From positions 1-64,000 of the forward strand of contig NZ_AUXV01000002.1 in NCBI RefSeq assembly GCF_001625575.1: 64,000 nt of DNA, given 5' to 3'. Under the pieces are notes generated by a model. That model did no database searches, had not been told where the DNA came from, and saw nothing but the letters and a program-made list of their open reading frames with translations. This DNA comes from Pseudoalteromonas luteoviolacea S2607. Lineage in GTDB: Bacteria > Pseudomonadota > Gammaproteobacteria > Enterobacterales > Alteromonadaceae. A program made the position numbers and the translations under genes. This document shows, in pieces, positions 45,311 to 55,146 of this stretch; positions within the stretch are counted from its first letter, which is position 1; each line of letters begins with the position of its first letter.

Positions 45311-46996
45311 TTAAAGTCCAAGCACCGCTTTACCTTGCTTAAAGGTGACATCCACAGGAATGTTCGCCTGAGCAAGCTTAGTTAAATCTGCTTGTAACTC
45401 AGCTTTGATATCACCATGGGTGGCGATGAGCTGATCGACTTTTTGGTAATCACCATCACCTTGTAAAGTCAGAATTAGGTTAGATAGTTTCGCCATTGCA
45501 GCACCCATTTTTTCCATATCAACTTGATATAGCCCTTGTGCATTTTTAGAAAACGCACCTTCTTGTTTAAAGAAATTAAAACGGATCATGTTGGCCTTAC
45601 CGTGTGCGCTAGAAGCGCCAAAGCGCACTGAACGGAAAATACCTGCCATAAATGTGACGTAGTAGTCCTCCAGTGTGCCTTCGGTAATCTCTCCTTTTTT
45701 CAGCAACTGCTCGACCATGTACAGACCAAGAATGTCGGCTTTTCCTTCTTCTATGGCACTGGCGTGCTCTTGAAGTGACTGCCTTACAGTGCCTTTTCCA
45801 GTAATGGTATTTTTGATACCTAAGCCATGGGCGACTTCATGAAACATTGTATTGGCAAAAAAAGCGTCGAAGGTAATGTGCTTGCGCTGCTCAGGCACAA
45901 TTAATTGATCTGCGATAGGCACCAAAATTTTGTCAAACTTCGCGCGCATCGCATTTTTGAGTTGCAACCTACGAGTGCCTTTTTCTAGTTGAACCTGCTC
46001 ATCATTTGGTAGATTAATTGCAATGGTTTTACTGCCTGCATTCGAATGACCTGCATAGTAAACGACATCATATGCATTGAGATCGGCATCAGACCCCGGT
46101 ACTTCTTGCTTATACATTTGGTCAACGGGTAAGCCTGTTTGCAGCTCTGGTAAAAACGCAGCAAATTTTGCTAGACGCTCACTCCAGGCAAGATCTTTAA
46201 CTAAGACATATGATTCAAAAGCGCTACGGTAACCAAACAGCTGATCTTCATAAGTTTCAATTGGCCCTATCACTACATCGATTGGGTTATTCTTCATGTC
46301 CATCCAAGCGAAGTCTGACGGCTGATAGCTGTTATTTAACAGCGCATCAGCGCGCATGTTTAGGTAGTTTGCAAAGTCTTTATCAACGGCTAGGTTACTT
46401 GCCTGACGCAGTAATTTTGCAGCCTCGTCTAGCTCGGTTCTAAACTCTGAGGCATAAGCTTTGCTATACAAGTTACCTTGCTGATCTCGCTTGACCATCG
46501 AGTATAAGCCTTGCTTGTCTTTGAAATCAGCATTATTGAGCTCAGCTTTGGTTATGTTATCTGGATAAAATTGGGCACCCGGTGCTTTTTCACTAAAAGT
46601 ACTGAGAAATACTTTATCGCCATCTAAACGGTCCCAAGGGCCATAGTTAATATCCGCAAAGCGGCGTACATCAGGGTCTTCGATCCGCGACAAAAACGCT
46701 GCTTTGTCCTCACCAAAAGCTTGTTTCCAGAATAAATCATCCATAATTTTCGAGGCATCTATTAGGATCCCAATCATTTTCTTTTGATTGTCATTAAGGT
46801 GACTTAAGTCGCTTGTTAGTGTGACTTCGGTATAAATATCTAAGCGCTGTTTATCTATGTTCTGCAGTGTATAACTTACGCTATCTGCCGATGTTTGCTG
46901 ACTTTTTGTTGACTCTTCTGTTTGCTGTGAGCAAGCACTTACAAGCAAGCCTGAGGCGACTAAAATCGCACTGGATAGTTTAGAAAGTTTCATCAT
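45311..46996 (-). CDS. M49-like zinc metallopeptidase, lipoprotein
   Basis: A 561-residue lipoprotein. The signal ends in the lipobox LLVSAC with Cys22 as lipid site; Ser at +2 suggests the outer membrane. The zinc motif HEVAHGLG and a downstream EEGKADILGLY (metal-binding Glu) place it in the dipeptidyl-peptidase III-like (M49) group, but the motif is HExxH rather than HExxxH of classical M49, as in the plant NUDT3-type DPP III domain. It is likely to act on small peptides in the periplasm. AAGGG precedes ATG 46996/46993. Confidence 0.78.
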   Translation of the reverse strand: MMKLSKLSSAILVASGLLVSACSQQTEESTKSQQTSADSVSYTLQNIDKQRLDIYTEVTLTSDLSHLNDNQKKMIGILIDASKIMDDLFWKQAFGEDKAAFLSRIEDPDVRRFADINYGPWDRLDGDKVFLSTFSEKAPGAQFYPDNITKAELNNADFKDKQGLYSMVKRDQQGNLYSKAYASEFRTELDEAAKLLRQASNLAVDKDFANYLNMRADALLNNSYQPSDFAWMDMKNNPIDVVIGPIETYEDQLFGYRSAFESYVLVKDLAWSERLAKFAAFLPELQTGLPVDQMYKQEVPGSDADLNAYDVVYYAGHSNAGSKTIAINLPNDEQVQLEKGTRRLQLKNAMRAKFDKILVPIADQLIVPEQRKHITFDAFFANTMFHEVAHGLGIKNTITGKGTVRQSLQEHASAIEEGKADILGLYMVEQLLKKGEITEGTLEDYYVTFMAGIFRSVRFGASSAHGKANMIRFNFFKQEGAFSKNAQGLYQVDMEKMGAAMAKLSNLILTLQGDGDYQKVDQLIATHGDIKAELQADLTKLAQANIPVDVTFKQGKAVLGL

Positions 46997-47210
46997 TTAC
47001 CCTTGAGTTTTTAGTTATTATGATTGTGAGGCTCTATGATGCTGAAAAAAGGCGTTTTGAGCAAACAGTTGAGGCAAAGTATTATTTTATAATTTTTTGT
47101 AAGAATAATTTTTATACTTTTCTTAACTTTATCGAGAAGTTAGACGATACTTAAATGAGCTAAAAATTATAAGGCCATAGCTAAGTGGCGAATTTAAAGG
47201 ACTTGACCAT

Positions 47211-48050
47211 ATGTCTACAGAAAACGCATTACTTACCATTCTTGTCGATAAAATTAATAACGATACACTTGTCTTACCGACTTTACCTGAAGTTGCAGTG
47301 CGAGTCCGCCAAGCTGCTGATGATCCTGAGGTAAACTTACTTCAAATGGCGGATGTGATCTCGCATGACCCTGCACTTGCCGCACGTATGATTAAAGTGG
47401 CAAACAGCGGCTTTATGGGACGGTCGATTAAAGTGAACACGCTCAATCAAGCGGTTACACGAATAGGTTTACGGCAAATAAAAAACATAGCAACAGCGAT
47501 GGCTATGGAGCAATTGTTTGTCTCAAATAATAAGTTAATAAAAACTTACATGGATAAGGCTTGGCAAAAAACGCTGAAAGTGGCATGTCAGGCAATTTCG
47601 ACCATGGAGTTTTACTTGCGGATTAACAAACATACGTCATTGAACAAAGATACGATTACGTTGGCGTCGTTGGTCTTTAATATTGGTGTACTACCCATTT
47701 TAACGGAAGCAGAGAAGCACCCAGAAGTGTTTGCAAATCCAAGCTTTTTGGCACACGCGATACAAAAACTCGCAGGCAGAATTGGTGGGGCGATAATGCG
47801 CGAGTGGGGCTTCACCGATGAGTTTGTTGAAGTTGCTGAAAGTTGGGCTAACCCCAACTACAAACCAGAACATGTTTGCTATGTGGACTTTATTCGTGCT
47901 GGTGCCATTGTAGAGGGCATTTTGCAGGTGTCAGACAAAGCTGCTGCATTGGGAGTTTATGAAGAAAAGGGCGTACTGCGCTCAATCGACACGTTTACAG
48001 ATGATGCTTACCTTGAGTTGCTCGCGGACGTGAAATCCATGTTTGCGTAG
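47211..48050 (+). CDS. HDOD-domain signalling protein
   Basis: A 279-residue protein formed almost wholly of one HDOD domain: LPTLPEVAVRVRQAADDPEVNLLQMADVISHDPALAARMIKVANSGFMG, followed by TLNQAVTRIGLRQIKNIATAMAME. HDOD proteins lack phosphohydrolase residues and act in regulation, often with c-di-GMP systems. No partner domain is fused. A terminator follows, shared with rdgC. Confidence 0.88.
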   Translation: MSTENALLTILVDKINNDTLVLPTLPEVAVRVRQAADDPEVNLLQMADVISHDPALAARMIKVANSGFMGRSIKVNTLNQAVTRIGLRQIKNIATAMAMEQLFVSNNKLIKTYMDKAWQKTLKVACQAISTMEFYLRINKHTSLNKDTITLASLVFNIGVLPILTEAEKHPEVFANPSFLAHAIQKLAGRIGGAIMREWGFTDEFVEVAESWANPNYKPEHVCYVDFIRAGAIVEGILQVSDKAAALGVYEEKGVLRSIDTFTDDAYLELLADVKSMFA

Positions 48051-48066
48051 TCAAAGTAAATTGAGA

Positions 48067-48090
48067 AAAGGGCCAATAGGCCCTTTTTTT
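48067..48090. terminator. Bidirectional terminator between HDOD gene and rdgC
   Basis: AAAGGGCC-AATA-GGCCCTTT with a T-run on the plus strand and an A-rich flank that gives a T-run on the other. Confidence 0.9.
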
Positions 48091-48997
48091 ATAAGTCGTC
48101 TTTATCACCGAGCTCTTTGGTTAAATCTTCCAATAGCTCTTTGACTTCTTCTGAAACCAAAATAAAGTCAGCGTCGAGTTTAATCGCTAAGTCTTCTTTT
48201 GGAATATCTGCATTTTGCTCTTTTAACGCGTCGTTGTAACTGACTCGTTTGATTGACCCATCGTTCTGCAATAAGAATTGCACACGCTCACGCCAGTCTA
48301 GCGCGAGTTTGGTGACTCGTTTACCATTCTCTAGATGCAGTTTAATTTCGTCACTTGCAAGGTCATGCTGTTTGAGTTTAACTTGTGCGCCTTCATCAGC
48401 AGCGTCTTGCAATTCTGCGTCATTACCAATGGCAAAGCCTTCAGGAGCCTCGAATTTAGTTAACCAGTCTGTGAGAAATACATCTAAATCATAGTTGGCA
48501 AATGCCGGTACGATTGGCAATGTACCCAATGACTTACGTAGTAATGCCATCATTTCTTCAGCTTTGTTAAAGCTTGCACTGTTCACGATTACCCAGCCAC
48601 TTTCTTGATCGATAAAAGCGAATTGTAGGCTCGATTTCTTGAATGCTTGAGGTAGTAAAGTTGCGAGAATATTTTCTTTCAACTCGTCTTTTTCTTTCTT
48701 TTTAACTGGACGGTTTTCTTCGCGTTCAATCTGCTCAACTTTTTCAGCGACCATATCGTTAATAACAGCTGCAGGTAATACTTTTTCTTCACGCTTTGCG
48801 CACAGTAGAATACTGTTCTGTGAAAAGTGAGACAAAGTCTGTCCATGTTTGCCTAATGCGTTTACCCAGCCAAATGTGCTCATATCTTGGCTGCCACAAG
48901 AGCGAAAAATATCTTGCTCTAGTGCTTTTTCAAAGTCTTCTTGTGTGTACGAAACATCTTGCTTAAAACGGTAACAGATTAGGTTGCTGAACCACAT
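48089..48997 (-). CDS. rdgC: Recombination-associated protein RdgC
   Basis: Ring-shaped DNA-binding protein that limits RecA filament formation and contributes to replication-fork and recombination control. The 302-residue protein has the full conserved opening (MWFSNLICYRFKQDV), the GWVNALGKHG block and the C-terminal DFILVSEEVKELLEDL. No fusion or loss is visible. Confidence 0.95.
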   Translation of the reverse strand: MWFSNLICYRFKQDVSYTQEDFEKALEQDIFRSCGSQDMSTFGWVNALGKHGQTLSHFSQNSILLCAKREEKVLPAAVINDMVAEKVEQIEREENRPVKKKEKDELKENILATLLPQAFKKSSLQFAFIDQESGWVIVNSASFNKAEEMMALLRKSLGTLPIVPAFANYDLDVFLTDWLTKFEAPEGFAIGNDAELQDAADEGAQVKLKQHDLASDEIKLHLENGKRVTKLALDWRERVQFLLQNDGSIKRVSYNDALKEQNADIPKEDLAIKLDADFILVSEEVKELLEDLTKELGDKDDL

Positions 48998-49149
48998 ATC
49001 ATTTAAAATCCGAGTGTGAAAAAACGAATTGCATCATAGCAAATCTCTAATGTCGCGAGCAAAGACTAAAATGGTTAAATTGACTTATTTGAAAATTTCA
49101 AAAGGAATGAATGCGGTGAGCCTCATATTTAAGACTCACCTAAAGTGTG

Positions 49150-50910
49150 TTAACTAAACATAGCCTGCTGTGCCTGCATCTCTTTTGGAAAGCGAATGTA
49201 GTAGGTCAGCCCTTTTCCTTCCTCAGAGCTGACTTCAATGTCGCCATTTAGCGTCTGCTTAACGAGGTTAAAGGTGATGTGTGTACCGAGGCCACTTCCC
49301 CCCTGGTCGCGCTTGGTTGTGAAGAATGGATCAAATAGCTTTTCTAACTGAGCGGGTGACACACCTTTACCGTTGTCTTTGTAAACAATTTTTACATCAT
49401 CATTGTCATCGGTAATTTGAATATCTATGACGCCCTTATTTATACCCTCAAAGCCATGGATCAGGGAATTCATGATTAAGTTTGTAAATATTTGGCTGAT
49501 TGCACCAGCTGGGAGATTTAAAGTTAAGTCCGCAGGGCAATCAATGTTAACTTCATGGGCTGTTTTTTTCAGTTTGGGGTGTAAGGAACGTAATACTTCA
49601 CCGAGATATTGGTTAAAGTTTATGGTTCTGACAGCTTCACTGGCTTGATCCACTGCTATTTGCTTGAAGCTAGCCACCAGCTCTGATGCACGTGCTAAAT
49701 TGTTGGTTAACAAGCTCGTGCTTTGTTTTGCTTCATGCATAAATTCTTCGAGTGCCTTGGGCGACAGAGTTTTCTCTTTGTAGGCTGCCTCTAGTTGATC
49801 TAAACGCTCTTGCAAGAACGATGTGGCGGTTACTCCTATGCCAACTGGTGTATTGATGTCGTGTGTTATACCGGCAACTAAGCCACCGAGCGCAGCCATT
49901 TTTTCTGAGCCAACTAAGCGTTCTTGGGCCATATTGAGTTCTTCAACATACTTCTCAAGCTCGTTTTGTTTGGTTAGCAACTCTTCTTCCGTTTGACGTC
50001 GTAAGTCAATTTCTTCTGTCAAAGTGAGTTTTTGTTTTTCTAACTCGTATTTTTGTTGTTGCAGGTCCATCATAGCCTGACTTAAATTTGAGGTTTTTCG
50101 GGCGACTTCTTGTTCAAGCTGGATATTGTGCTGATCGAGCTTTTCATTACTGATTATGAGCTCTTTTTGGGTTTGATCTAGTTGCTTACGGTATTCAGCC
50201 ACTTTATCTATTAGTTTATTGAACGCTTCCTCCATAACTTTCAATTCGTTGCGTTCGGTGGTATCAATTTCTATCTTGTGGCCATCCACATTGTCCACTT
50301 CGAAGTCTTCGATTTGCTCGGTGAGATCCGTGAGCGGCTCGGTCAGTAGTTTTCTAAAAGCAAGCAGAAACAGGATGATCAAGAAGGTGGTTTTCACCAT
50401 CGCATTACCAATTAAAAAGTAAATTGAGATCATTATTCGACTAAAGACGACTTCTCTACTTGAGAACAGCGTCACATCACCAACTTGCGTAGCTCTGCCG
50501 GAAAATTCAAATATGAGTGGAAAGGTATAACCAAAGAGGCCGGATGGGGTATCCTCAATAAGGGCTTCTTCTTGCACGAGTTGTTGACTATATAGCTCGT
50601 GGATATTCAGCGAGCGACCGAGCTGTGAGATGATTTCTCCACTGTCATCTCGGACGATGATCCCCTCTATCATTGGGATAGCTAAAAGGCCCTCTGCTGT
50701 GGTAACAGTTTGTTTGGTATTGAGTTCCCAAATGGCACGAGTCAAGCTGCGACTGAAGGTTTTTTGCAGCATGGTCAGCTCATTGCGAATATAGTCTTTG
50801 GTATTTACGTATTCTGCGACAACTTGTCCACAAGTCACCACAAACGTTAGTAGGAAGTAAACTGACAGAACATTTGTAAGCAGTTTTTTCGACAGACTTT
50901 TTTGTAGCAT
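49150..50910 (-). CDS. Sensor histidine kinase
   Basis: A 586-residue membrane kinase. Helices at about 13-30 and 160-180 flank a periplasmic sensor; then HAMP-like sequence, a long coiled coil rich in Gln and Glu (about 230-340), the H-box GITHDINTPVG (His near 352) and an HATPase domain (NSLIHGFEG, DNGKGV, GGSGLGTH). The coiled coil and H-box resemble TodS/ATPase-type HK4 kinases. A single-domain receiver gene is divergently placed 209 bases away and may be its partner. Confidence 0.9.
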   Translation of the reverse strand: MLQKSLSKKLLTNVLSVYFLLTFVVTCGQVVAEYVNTKDYIRNELTMLQKTFSRSLTRAIWELNTKQTVTTAEGLLAIPMIEGIIVRDDSGEIISQLGRSLNIHELYSQQLVQEEALIEDTPSGLFGYTFPLIFEFSGRATQVGDVTLFSSREVVFSRIMISIYFLIGNAMVKTTFLIILFLLAFRKLLTEPLTDLTEQIEDFEVDNVDGHKIEIDTTERNELKVMEEAFNKLIDKVAEYRKQLDQTQKELIISNEKLDQHNIQLEQEVARKTSNLSQAMMDLQQQKYELEKQKLTLTEEIDLRRQTEEELLTKQNELEKYVEELNMAQERLVGSEKMAALGGLVAGITHDINTPVGIGVTATSFLQERLDQLEAAYKEKTLSPKALEEFMHEAKQSTSLLTNNLARASELVASFKQIAVDQASEAVRTINFNQYLGEVLRSLHPKLKKTAHEVNIDCPADLTLNLPAGAISQIFTNLIMNSLIHGFEGINKGVIDIQITDDNDDVKIVYKDNGKGVSPAQLEKLFDPFFTTKRDQGGSGLGTHITFNLVKQTLNGDIEVSSEEGKGLTYYIRFPKEMQAQQAMFS

Positions 50911-51119
50911 GGAGTATTCTTAGCTCCTGACAACCAAATAAATGCGCGCGTGTTAAACTTAAAGTTAGCCAATAAATGGCTAAAAATAAATGTTTATCTT
51001 GCTATCTTTACAACATACAAGAAGAGATAAAAAACTTACTGGATGTTGATTATTGTGTTATAAGATTAGAACAACAATAACGTTTATTTGTTACTAGAAC
51101 AATAAAGATTTACCTTCTT

Positions 51120-51485
51120 ATGAGCTATTCTGTGTTAGTGTGCGACGATTCTACTGTTGCCCGTAAGCAAGTGGTACGCTGTCTCACATCAAACCTTGAT
51201 GTAGATGTGTGTCAGGCTAAAAATGGTCGAGAGGCAGTTGAAATATTGCAAAAATCGCAAATTGATCTGCTGTGTTTAGATCTCACCATGCCAGAGCTTG
51301 ATGGTGTGGGTGTACTCGAAGCGATTAAAGTTCACAAAATAGAGACTTTTGTCGTGGTCATTTCAGCAGATATTCAAGCCCAAATGAAAACTAAAGTGGC
51401 AGAGCTTGGTGCAATTAAGTTTTTAGAAAAGCCCGTCAAATCAGAACAGTTACTCTCTTTATTGAGCGAATACGGCATTCGTTAG
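51120..51485 (+). CDS. Single-domain response regulator (CheY-like)
   Basis: A 121-residue receiver with acidic pair CDDS, phosphorylatable aspartate in LCLDLTMPELDG, switch serine VVVISAD and lysine in FLEKPVKS. No output domain. It is divergent from the sensor kinase at 49.2-50.9 kb, so the two probably form a signalling pair whose output passes through protein contacts. Confidence 0.92.
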   Translation: MSYSVLVCDDSTVARKQVVRCLTSNLDVDVCQAKNGREAVEILQKSQIDLLCLDLTMPELDGVGVLEAIKVHKIETFVVVISADIQAQMKTKVAELGAIKFLEKPVKSEQLLSLLSEYGIR

Positions 51486-51554
51486 ATAGCTTCTCCCTTT
51501 CCTAGTACGTATCTTGAACTTTTTGCATATTTAATTTACTTCTTGTTGCTTGAC

Positions 51555-51579
51555 AGATTGCCTAATGATCAGGCAGTCT
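51555..51579. other. Hairpin between the response regulator and thrL
   Basis: AGATTGCCT pairs with AGGCAGTCT (one G-T) around a seven-base loop. It overlaps a TTGACA (51550-51555) but no good -10 follows at the right distance. It may end the regulator transcript. Confidence 0.4.
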
Positions 51580-51632
51580 AGTTTAGGTAAGCAATTTTTA
51601 ATCAATTTTGAATTAGGTTAATCAAAGAAGCA

Positions 51633-51692
51633 ATGAACCAAATTACACGTAACGTGACAATTATTATTACGACCACCATCCATACTGGATAG
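51633..51692 (+). CDS. thrL: thr operon leader peptide
   Basis: Hand translation of the short frame from ATG 51633 gives MNQITRNVTIIITTTIHTG and a stop, 19 residues with six Thr and five Ile. Together with the terminator just after it, this is a thr leader as in E. coli (also Thr/Ile-rich), where shortage of charged tRNA-Thr or tRNA-Ile stalls the ribosome and releases attenuation. An AAGAAG precedes the start. Confidence 0.93.
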   Translation: MNQITRNVTIIITTTIHTG

Positions 51693-51716
51693 TGGCATAG
51701 GTCCGTGCGTATTAAT

Positions 51717-51752
51717 AAAGGCCTGTGCTCACCGAGAGCACAGGCCTTTTTT
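51717..51752 (+). terminator. thr operon attenuator
   Basis: A perfect 14-base-pair stem (51717-51730 with 51736-51749) and five-base loop run directly into T residues. It lies 24 bases after the thrL stop and 28 before thrA, the expected place for transcription attenuation. Confidence 0.95.
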
Positions 51753-51779
51753 CGTTTTAGGAATGAGGAAAAACACAGT

Positions 51780-54197
51780 ATGCGAGTTTTAAAGTTTGGG
51801 GGGTCCTCTTTAGCAGACTTTGATTGTCTGCAGCGAGTACAGTCTCTAGTATCAAATTACAGTAATGATAATGCAGTTGTCGTACTTTCAGCACCGGGGG
51901 GCATGACAGATCAGCTAGTCGATTTAGCTGACTGCGCGGCTAAAGGCGCAGATTATGAGCCGCTTTGGGCTGCTTTTGAGTCTCGTTGTTTGAGTCTAAA
52001 GGAAGTCGTTGAATCAAAATTCGGTTCGTTGGCTGGTTGGCCTGATTTAGGGTCATTAAAAGACAAATTAGCTGGCGTGAAATTACTGAAGCAATGCCCC
52101 GAGGCAGTTAACGCATTTATAATCAGTTTTGGAGAGCGTATCAGCGTTGCATTAATGGTGAACATGTTGAAAAGCCAAAATGCACGCGCACTAGATGCGA
52201 CCCAATGCATTAAAACGCAATCGCAATACTTAGATTCAGAAGTGCAACTGGAACAGACAAAAGTTGCGCTTGCTCAACAAATAGAGGCAAACGGTTCTGG
52301 AATATACATCATAGCCGGGTTTACAGGTAGTAATGAATTAGGCGAACTTACAACGTTGGGCCGAAATGGTTCAGATTACTCTGCTGCCGTAATCGCGGCG
52401 AGCATTAATGCAGAGATCTGCCAAATATGGACAGATGTGGATGGCGTTTATAGCGCAGATCCTCGTCTTATCAAAAAGGCAACGAAAGTATCGAAACTGT
52501 CTTATAAAGAAGCAATGGAGTTGGCGTACTTTGGTGCAAAAGTGCTGCATCCTAAAACGATCTTACCGTGCGCCAAAGCAAATGTACCTTGTGAAATTAA
52601 AAATACGCACGATCCGGATGTCCCCGGTTCAATGATTTCTGCTCACAGCGATAATGATTCGCCAGTGAAGGCGCTTTCTAGTTTGGATAAGTTAGCGATG
52701 TTAACGGTCGCAGGCCCAGGCATGAAAGGCAAAGTAGGGATGGCTGCACGGGTATTTTCGGCACTCGCAAATGACAACGTATCTATTGTACTGATCACAC
52801 AATCCTCTTGCGAGTTTAGTATTAGTTTCTGTGTGTATGAGCAAGACTTGCCACTGGCGATGCAGGCTTTACAGTCTGCATTCGAACTTGAAACGAAAGC
52901 GGGCCTGATAGAGCCCATTGAAGTTCAAAAAGACCTTGCCATTGTCACGCTTGTGGGCGACAACATGCGCTCGCATAAAGGTCTCGCGGCTAAATTTTTT
53001 GCGTCTTTGGCTCAAGCCCAAGTGAACATTGTAGCGATAGCGCAAGATTCAACTGAAAGCGCGATTTCTGCTGTTGTGTCTGGTGAGCTTTGTAAAGATG
53101 CGATGAAGGTTTGCCATGAAAACTTCTTTACACATGTACCGTCTATTGATGTATTTTTATTGGGGTGTGGGCTGGTAGGTACCGAGCTTGTTCAACAATT
53201 GAAAAAGCAACAAGAGTGGCTTGCTAATAGAAATATTAAGTTAAACTTATACGGTGTTGCAAACTCCAAAAAATGCTTGTTGTCTGCAGAGGGCATTCAA
53301 TCTGACGATTGGCAGGCCCTGCTTGAATCTTCTGAAGTCTCTTTCTCCATCGATAGACTAGAGCACTTTGTAAAATCCAATCATTTAATCAACCCTGTGA
53401 TTGTAGACTGTAGCTCTTCTCAGCTTCTCGCTGATCAATATAGTCAATTTCTGCAAGCTGGATTCCATGTCGTAGCAGCGAATAAAAAAGCCAACACTGG
53501 CGATATGGCTTATTACCGAGAGCTAAAACAAGCAGCTGTTAATTCTGGTAGGAAGTTCCTCTATGAAACAAATGTCGGTGCAGGGTTGCCTGTACTAGAT
53601 AACTTACAGCTTTTGTTTGGCGCTGGTGATGAACTGTTATCATTCAGTGGCATTCTATCTGGATCGCTTTCTTATATGTTTGGTGCCATTGAAGACGGAT
53701 TGTCCTTGTCGCAAGCGACTGCACAAGCCAAACAAAATGGCTTTACTGAGCCTGATCCCAGAGATGATTTGTCCGGCACTGACGTAGCGCGCAAGCTACT
53801 AATCATTGCGCGCGAGGCTGGACTTGATCTAGAGCTAGATGACATTGAGGTGGAGTCTGTGGTGCCCGATGACTTTGCCAAAGGAACAAATGTTGATGAA
53901 TTTATGGCACGTTTACCTGAGCTGGACGCAACCTTTGCAGATAGAGTGCAGAGCGCGGCAAGTGAAGGGAAAAAGCTCCGTTATGTCGGCAGCATTGTAA
54001 ATGGCAAGTGTAGAGTAGGTATTGAAGCGGTTGATACGCAGCATGCATTGTTTGATATTCGTGATGGAGAAAACGCCTTGGCTATTTTAAGCCAGTATTA
54101 CCAACCAAAACCATTTGTTATCCGAGGTTATGGTGCTGGTGCAGAAGTGACAGCAGCGGGTGTTTTTGCCGACATATTGAAGACTTTATCTAGGTAA
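51780..54197 (+). CDS. thrA: Bifunctional aspartokinase I/homoserine dehydrogenase I
   Basis: Catalyses the first and third steps to threonine. Kinase domain at about 1-290 ([36 protein letters not shown]), two ACT domains at about 310-450, then homoserine dehydrogenase ([45 protein letters not shown]). The length of 805 residues fits. ATG 51780 follows GAGGAA; the frame open from 51705 lies within the attenuator. Controlled by attenuation and by threonine feedback. Confidence 0.97.
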   Translation: MRVLKFGGSSLADFDCLQRVQSLVSNYSNDNAVVVLSAPGGMTDQLVDLADCAAKGADYEPLWAAFESRCLSLKEVVESKFGSLAGWPDLGSLKDKLAGVKLLKQCPEAVNAFIISFGERISVALMVNMLKSQNARALDATQCIKTQSQYLDSEVQLEQTKVALAQQIEANGSGIYIIAGFTGSNELGELTTLGRNGSDYSAAVIAASINAEICQIWTDVDGVYSADPRLIKKATKVSKLSYKEAMELAYFGAKVLHPKTILPCAKANVPCEIKNTHDPDVPGSMISAHSDNDSPVKALSSLDKLAMLTVAGPGMKGKVGMAARVFSALANDNVSIVLITQSSCEFSISFCVYEQDLPLAMQALQSAFELETKAGLIEPIEVQKDLAIVTLVGDNMRSHKGLAAKFFASLAQAQVNIVAIAQDSTESAISAVVSGELCKDAMKVCHENFFTHVPSIDVFLLGCGLVGTELVQQLKKQQEWLANRNIKLNLYGVANSKKCLLSAEGIQSDDWQALLESSEVSFSIDRLEHFVKSNHLINPVIVDCSSSQLLADQYSQFLQAGFHVVAANKKANTGDMAYYRELKQAAVNSGRKFLYETNVGAGLPVLDNLQLLFGAGDELLSFSGILSGSLSYMFGAIEDGLSLSQATAQAKQNGFTEPDPRDDLSGTDVARKLLIIAREAGLDLELDDIEVESVVPDDFAKGTNVDEFMARLPELDATFADRVQSAASEGKKLRYVGSIVNGKCRVGIEAVDTQHALFDIRDGENALAILSQYYQPKPFVIRGYGAGAEVTAAGVFADILKTLSR

Positions 54198-54207
54198 GGA
54201 AGAATCG

Positions 54208-55137
54208 ATGAGAAAGTTTTTTGCACCAGCATCAATTGGCAATTTTTGCGTTGGGTTTGATTCGTTAGGTGCAGCAATTGCGCCTTTGGACGAGCAGTTA
54301 CTTGGAGATGTTGTTTATATTGAAGAAGCTGAACAAGATACCTTTAAGTGTATTGGCGAATATGCTCATAAACTACCCAGTGATCAGGAACATAATTTAG
54401 CTTATCAATGTTTGGCACATTTTAGGTCTCATGTAAAAGCGGATATGCCCTGTGTTGCACTGACTCTTGAAAAGCGTTTGCCTATCGGCTCAGGCCTTGG
54501 GTCGAGTGCGTGTTCGGTCGTAGCAACATTTGCTGCACTTGATGCATACAGTGGAACACAGTTGTCTCAAGTACAAATGATAGAATTGATGGCGGACTTC
54601 GAAGCAAAGGTAAGTGGTGCGCGCCATTATGACAATATTACACCTTGTTATTTAGGTGGCTTGCAATTGACGTCTGAGATAGTGCCCGACAGAGCTATCG
54701 CATTACCGACAGATCCAAATTGGCATATTGTGGTTGCTTTTCCTGGATTCGCATTGAATACCGCACAGGCCAGAGCTGTGTTACCCGAGTCTTTAGATCT
54801 TAGCCAAAGTGTCGAGTTCGCACAGCGACTAGCAGCATACACTACTTTACTACAACAACAGCGTTTTAACGATGCGGTAGAGCTGATGCAAGACGCGATA
54901 GCTGAACCGAGTCGTGCGCCTTTAATACAAGGCTACGCAGATGCAGCGGTTAGTTTGCCAGAGCTAGGGGCTGACGTAGTAAGTATTTCTGGTGCGGGTC
55001 CAACACTTTTTGCGCTGTGCACATCATATGAGATTGCGACACGCTGCCAAGATTGGCTAAGCAAGCACTACGTAAACGAAAATGGCTTTAGCCATATCTG
55101 TAAGTTTGATAATCAAGGCACACGAGAACTTGCCTAA
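54208..55137 (+). CDS. thrB: Homoserine kinase
   Basis: GHMP-family kinase that makes O-phosphohomoserine. The ATP-binding motif is seen as LPIGSGLGSSACS and the C-terminal motif as VSISGAGPTLFAL. The length of 309 residues is standard. AAGGAA precedes ATG 54208, ten bases after thrA. Confidence 0.97.
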   Translation: MRKFFAPASIGNFCVGFDSLGAAIAPLDEQLLGDVVYIEEAEQDTFKCIGEYAHKLPSDQEHNLAYQCLAHFRSHVKADMPCVALTLEKRLPIGSGLGSSACSVVATFAALDAYSGTQLSQVQMIELMADFEAKVSGARHYDNITPCYLGGLQLTSEIVPDRAIALPTDPNWHIVVAFPGFALNTAQARAVLPESLDLSQSVEFAQRLAAYTTLLQQQRFNDAVELMQDAIAEPSRAPLIQGYADAAVSLPELGADVVSISGAGPTLFALCTSYEIATRCQDWLSKHYVNENGFSHICKFDNQGTRELA

Positions 55138-55146
55138 GGAATTAAT

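Noticed and set aside
51705..51779. thrA starting at 51705
   Set aside because: This extension translates the attenuator stem; ATG 51780 has a ribosome binding site and matches the family.
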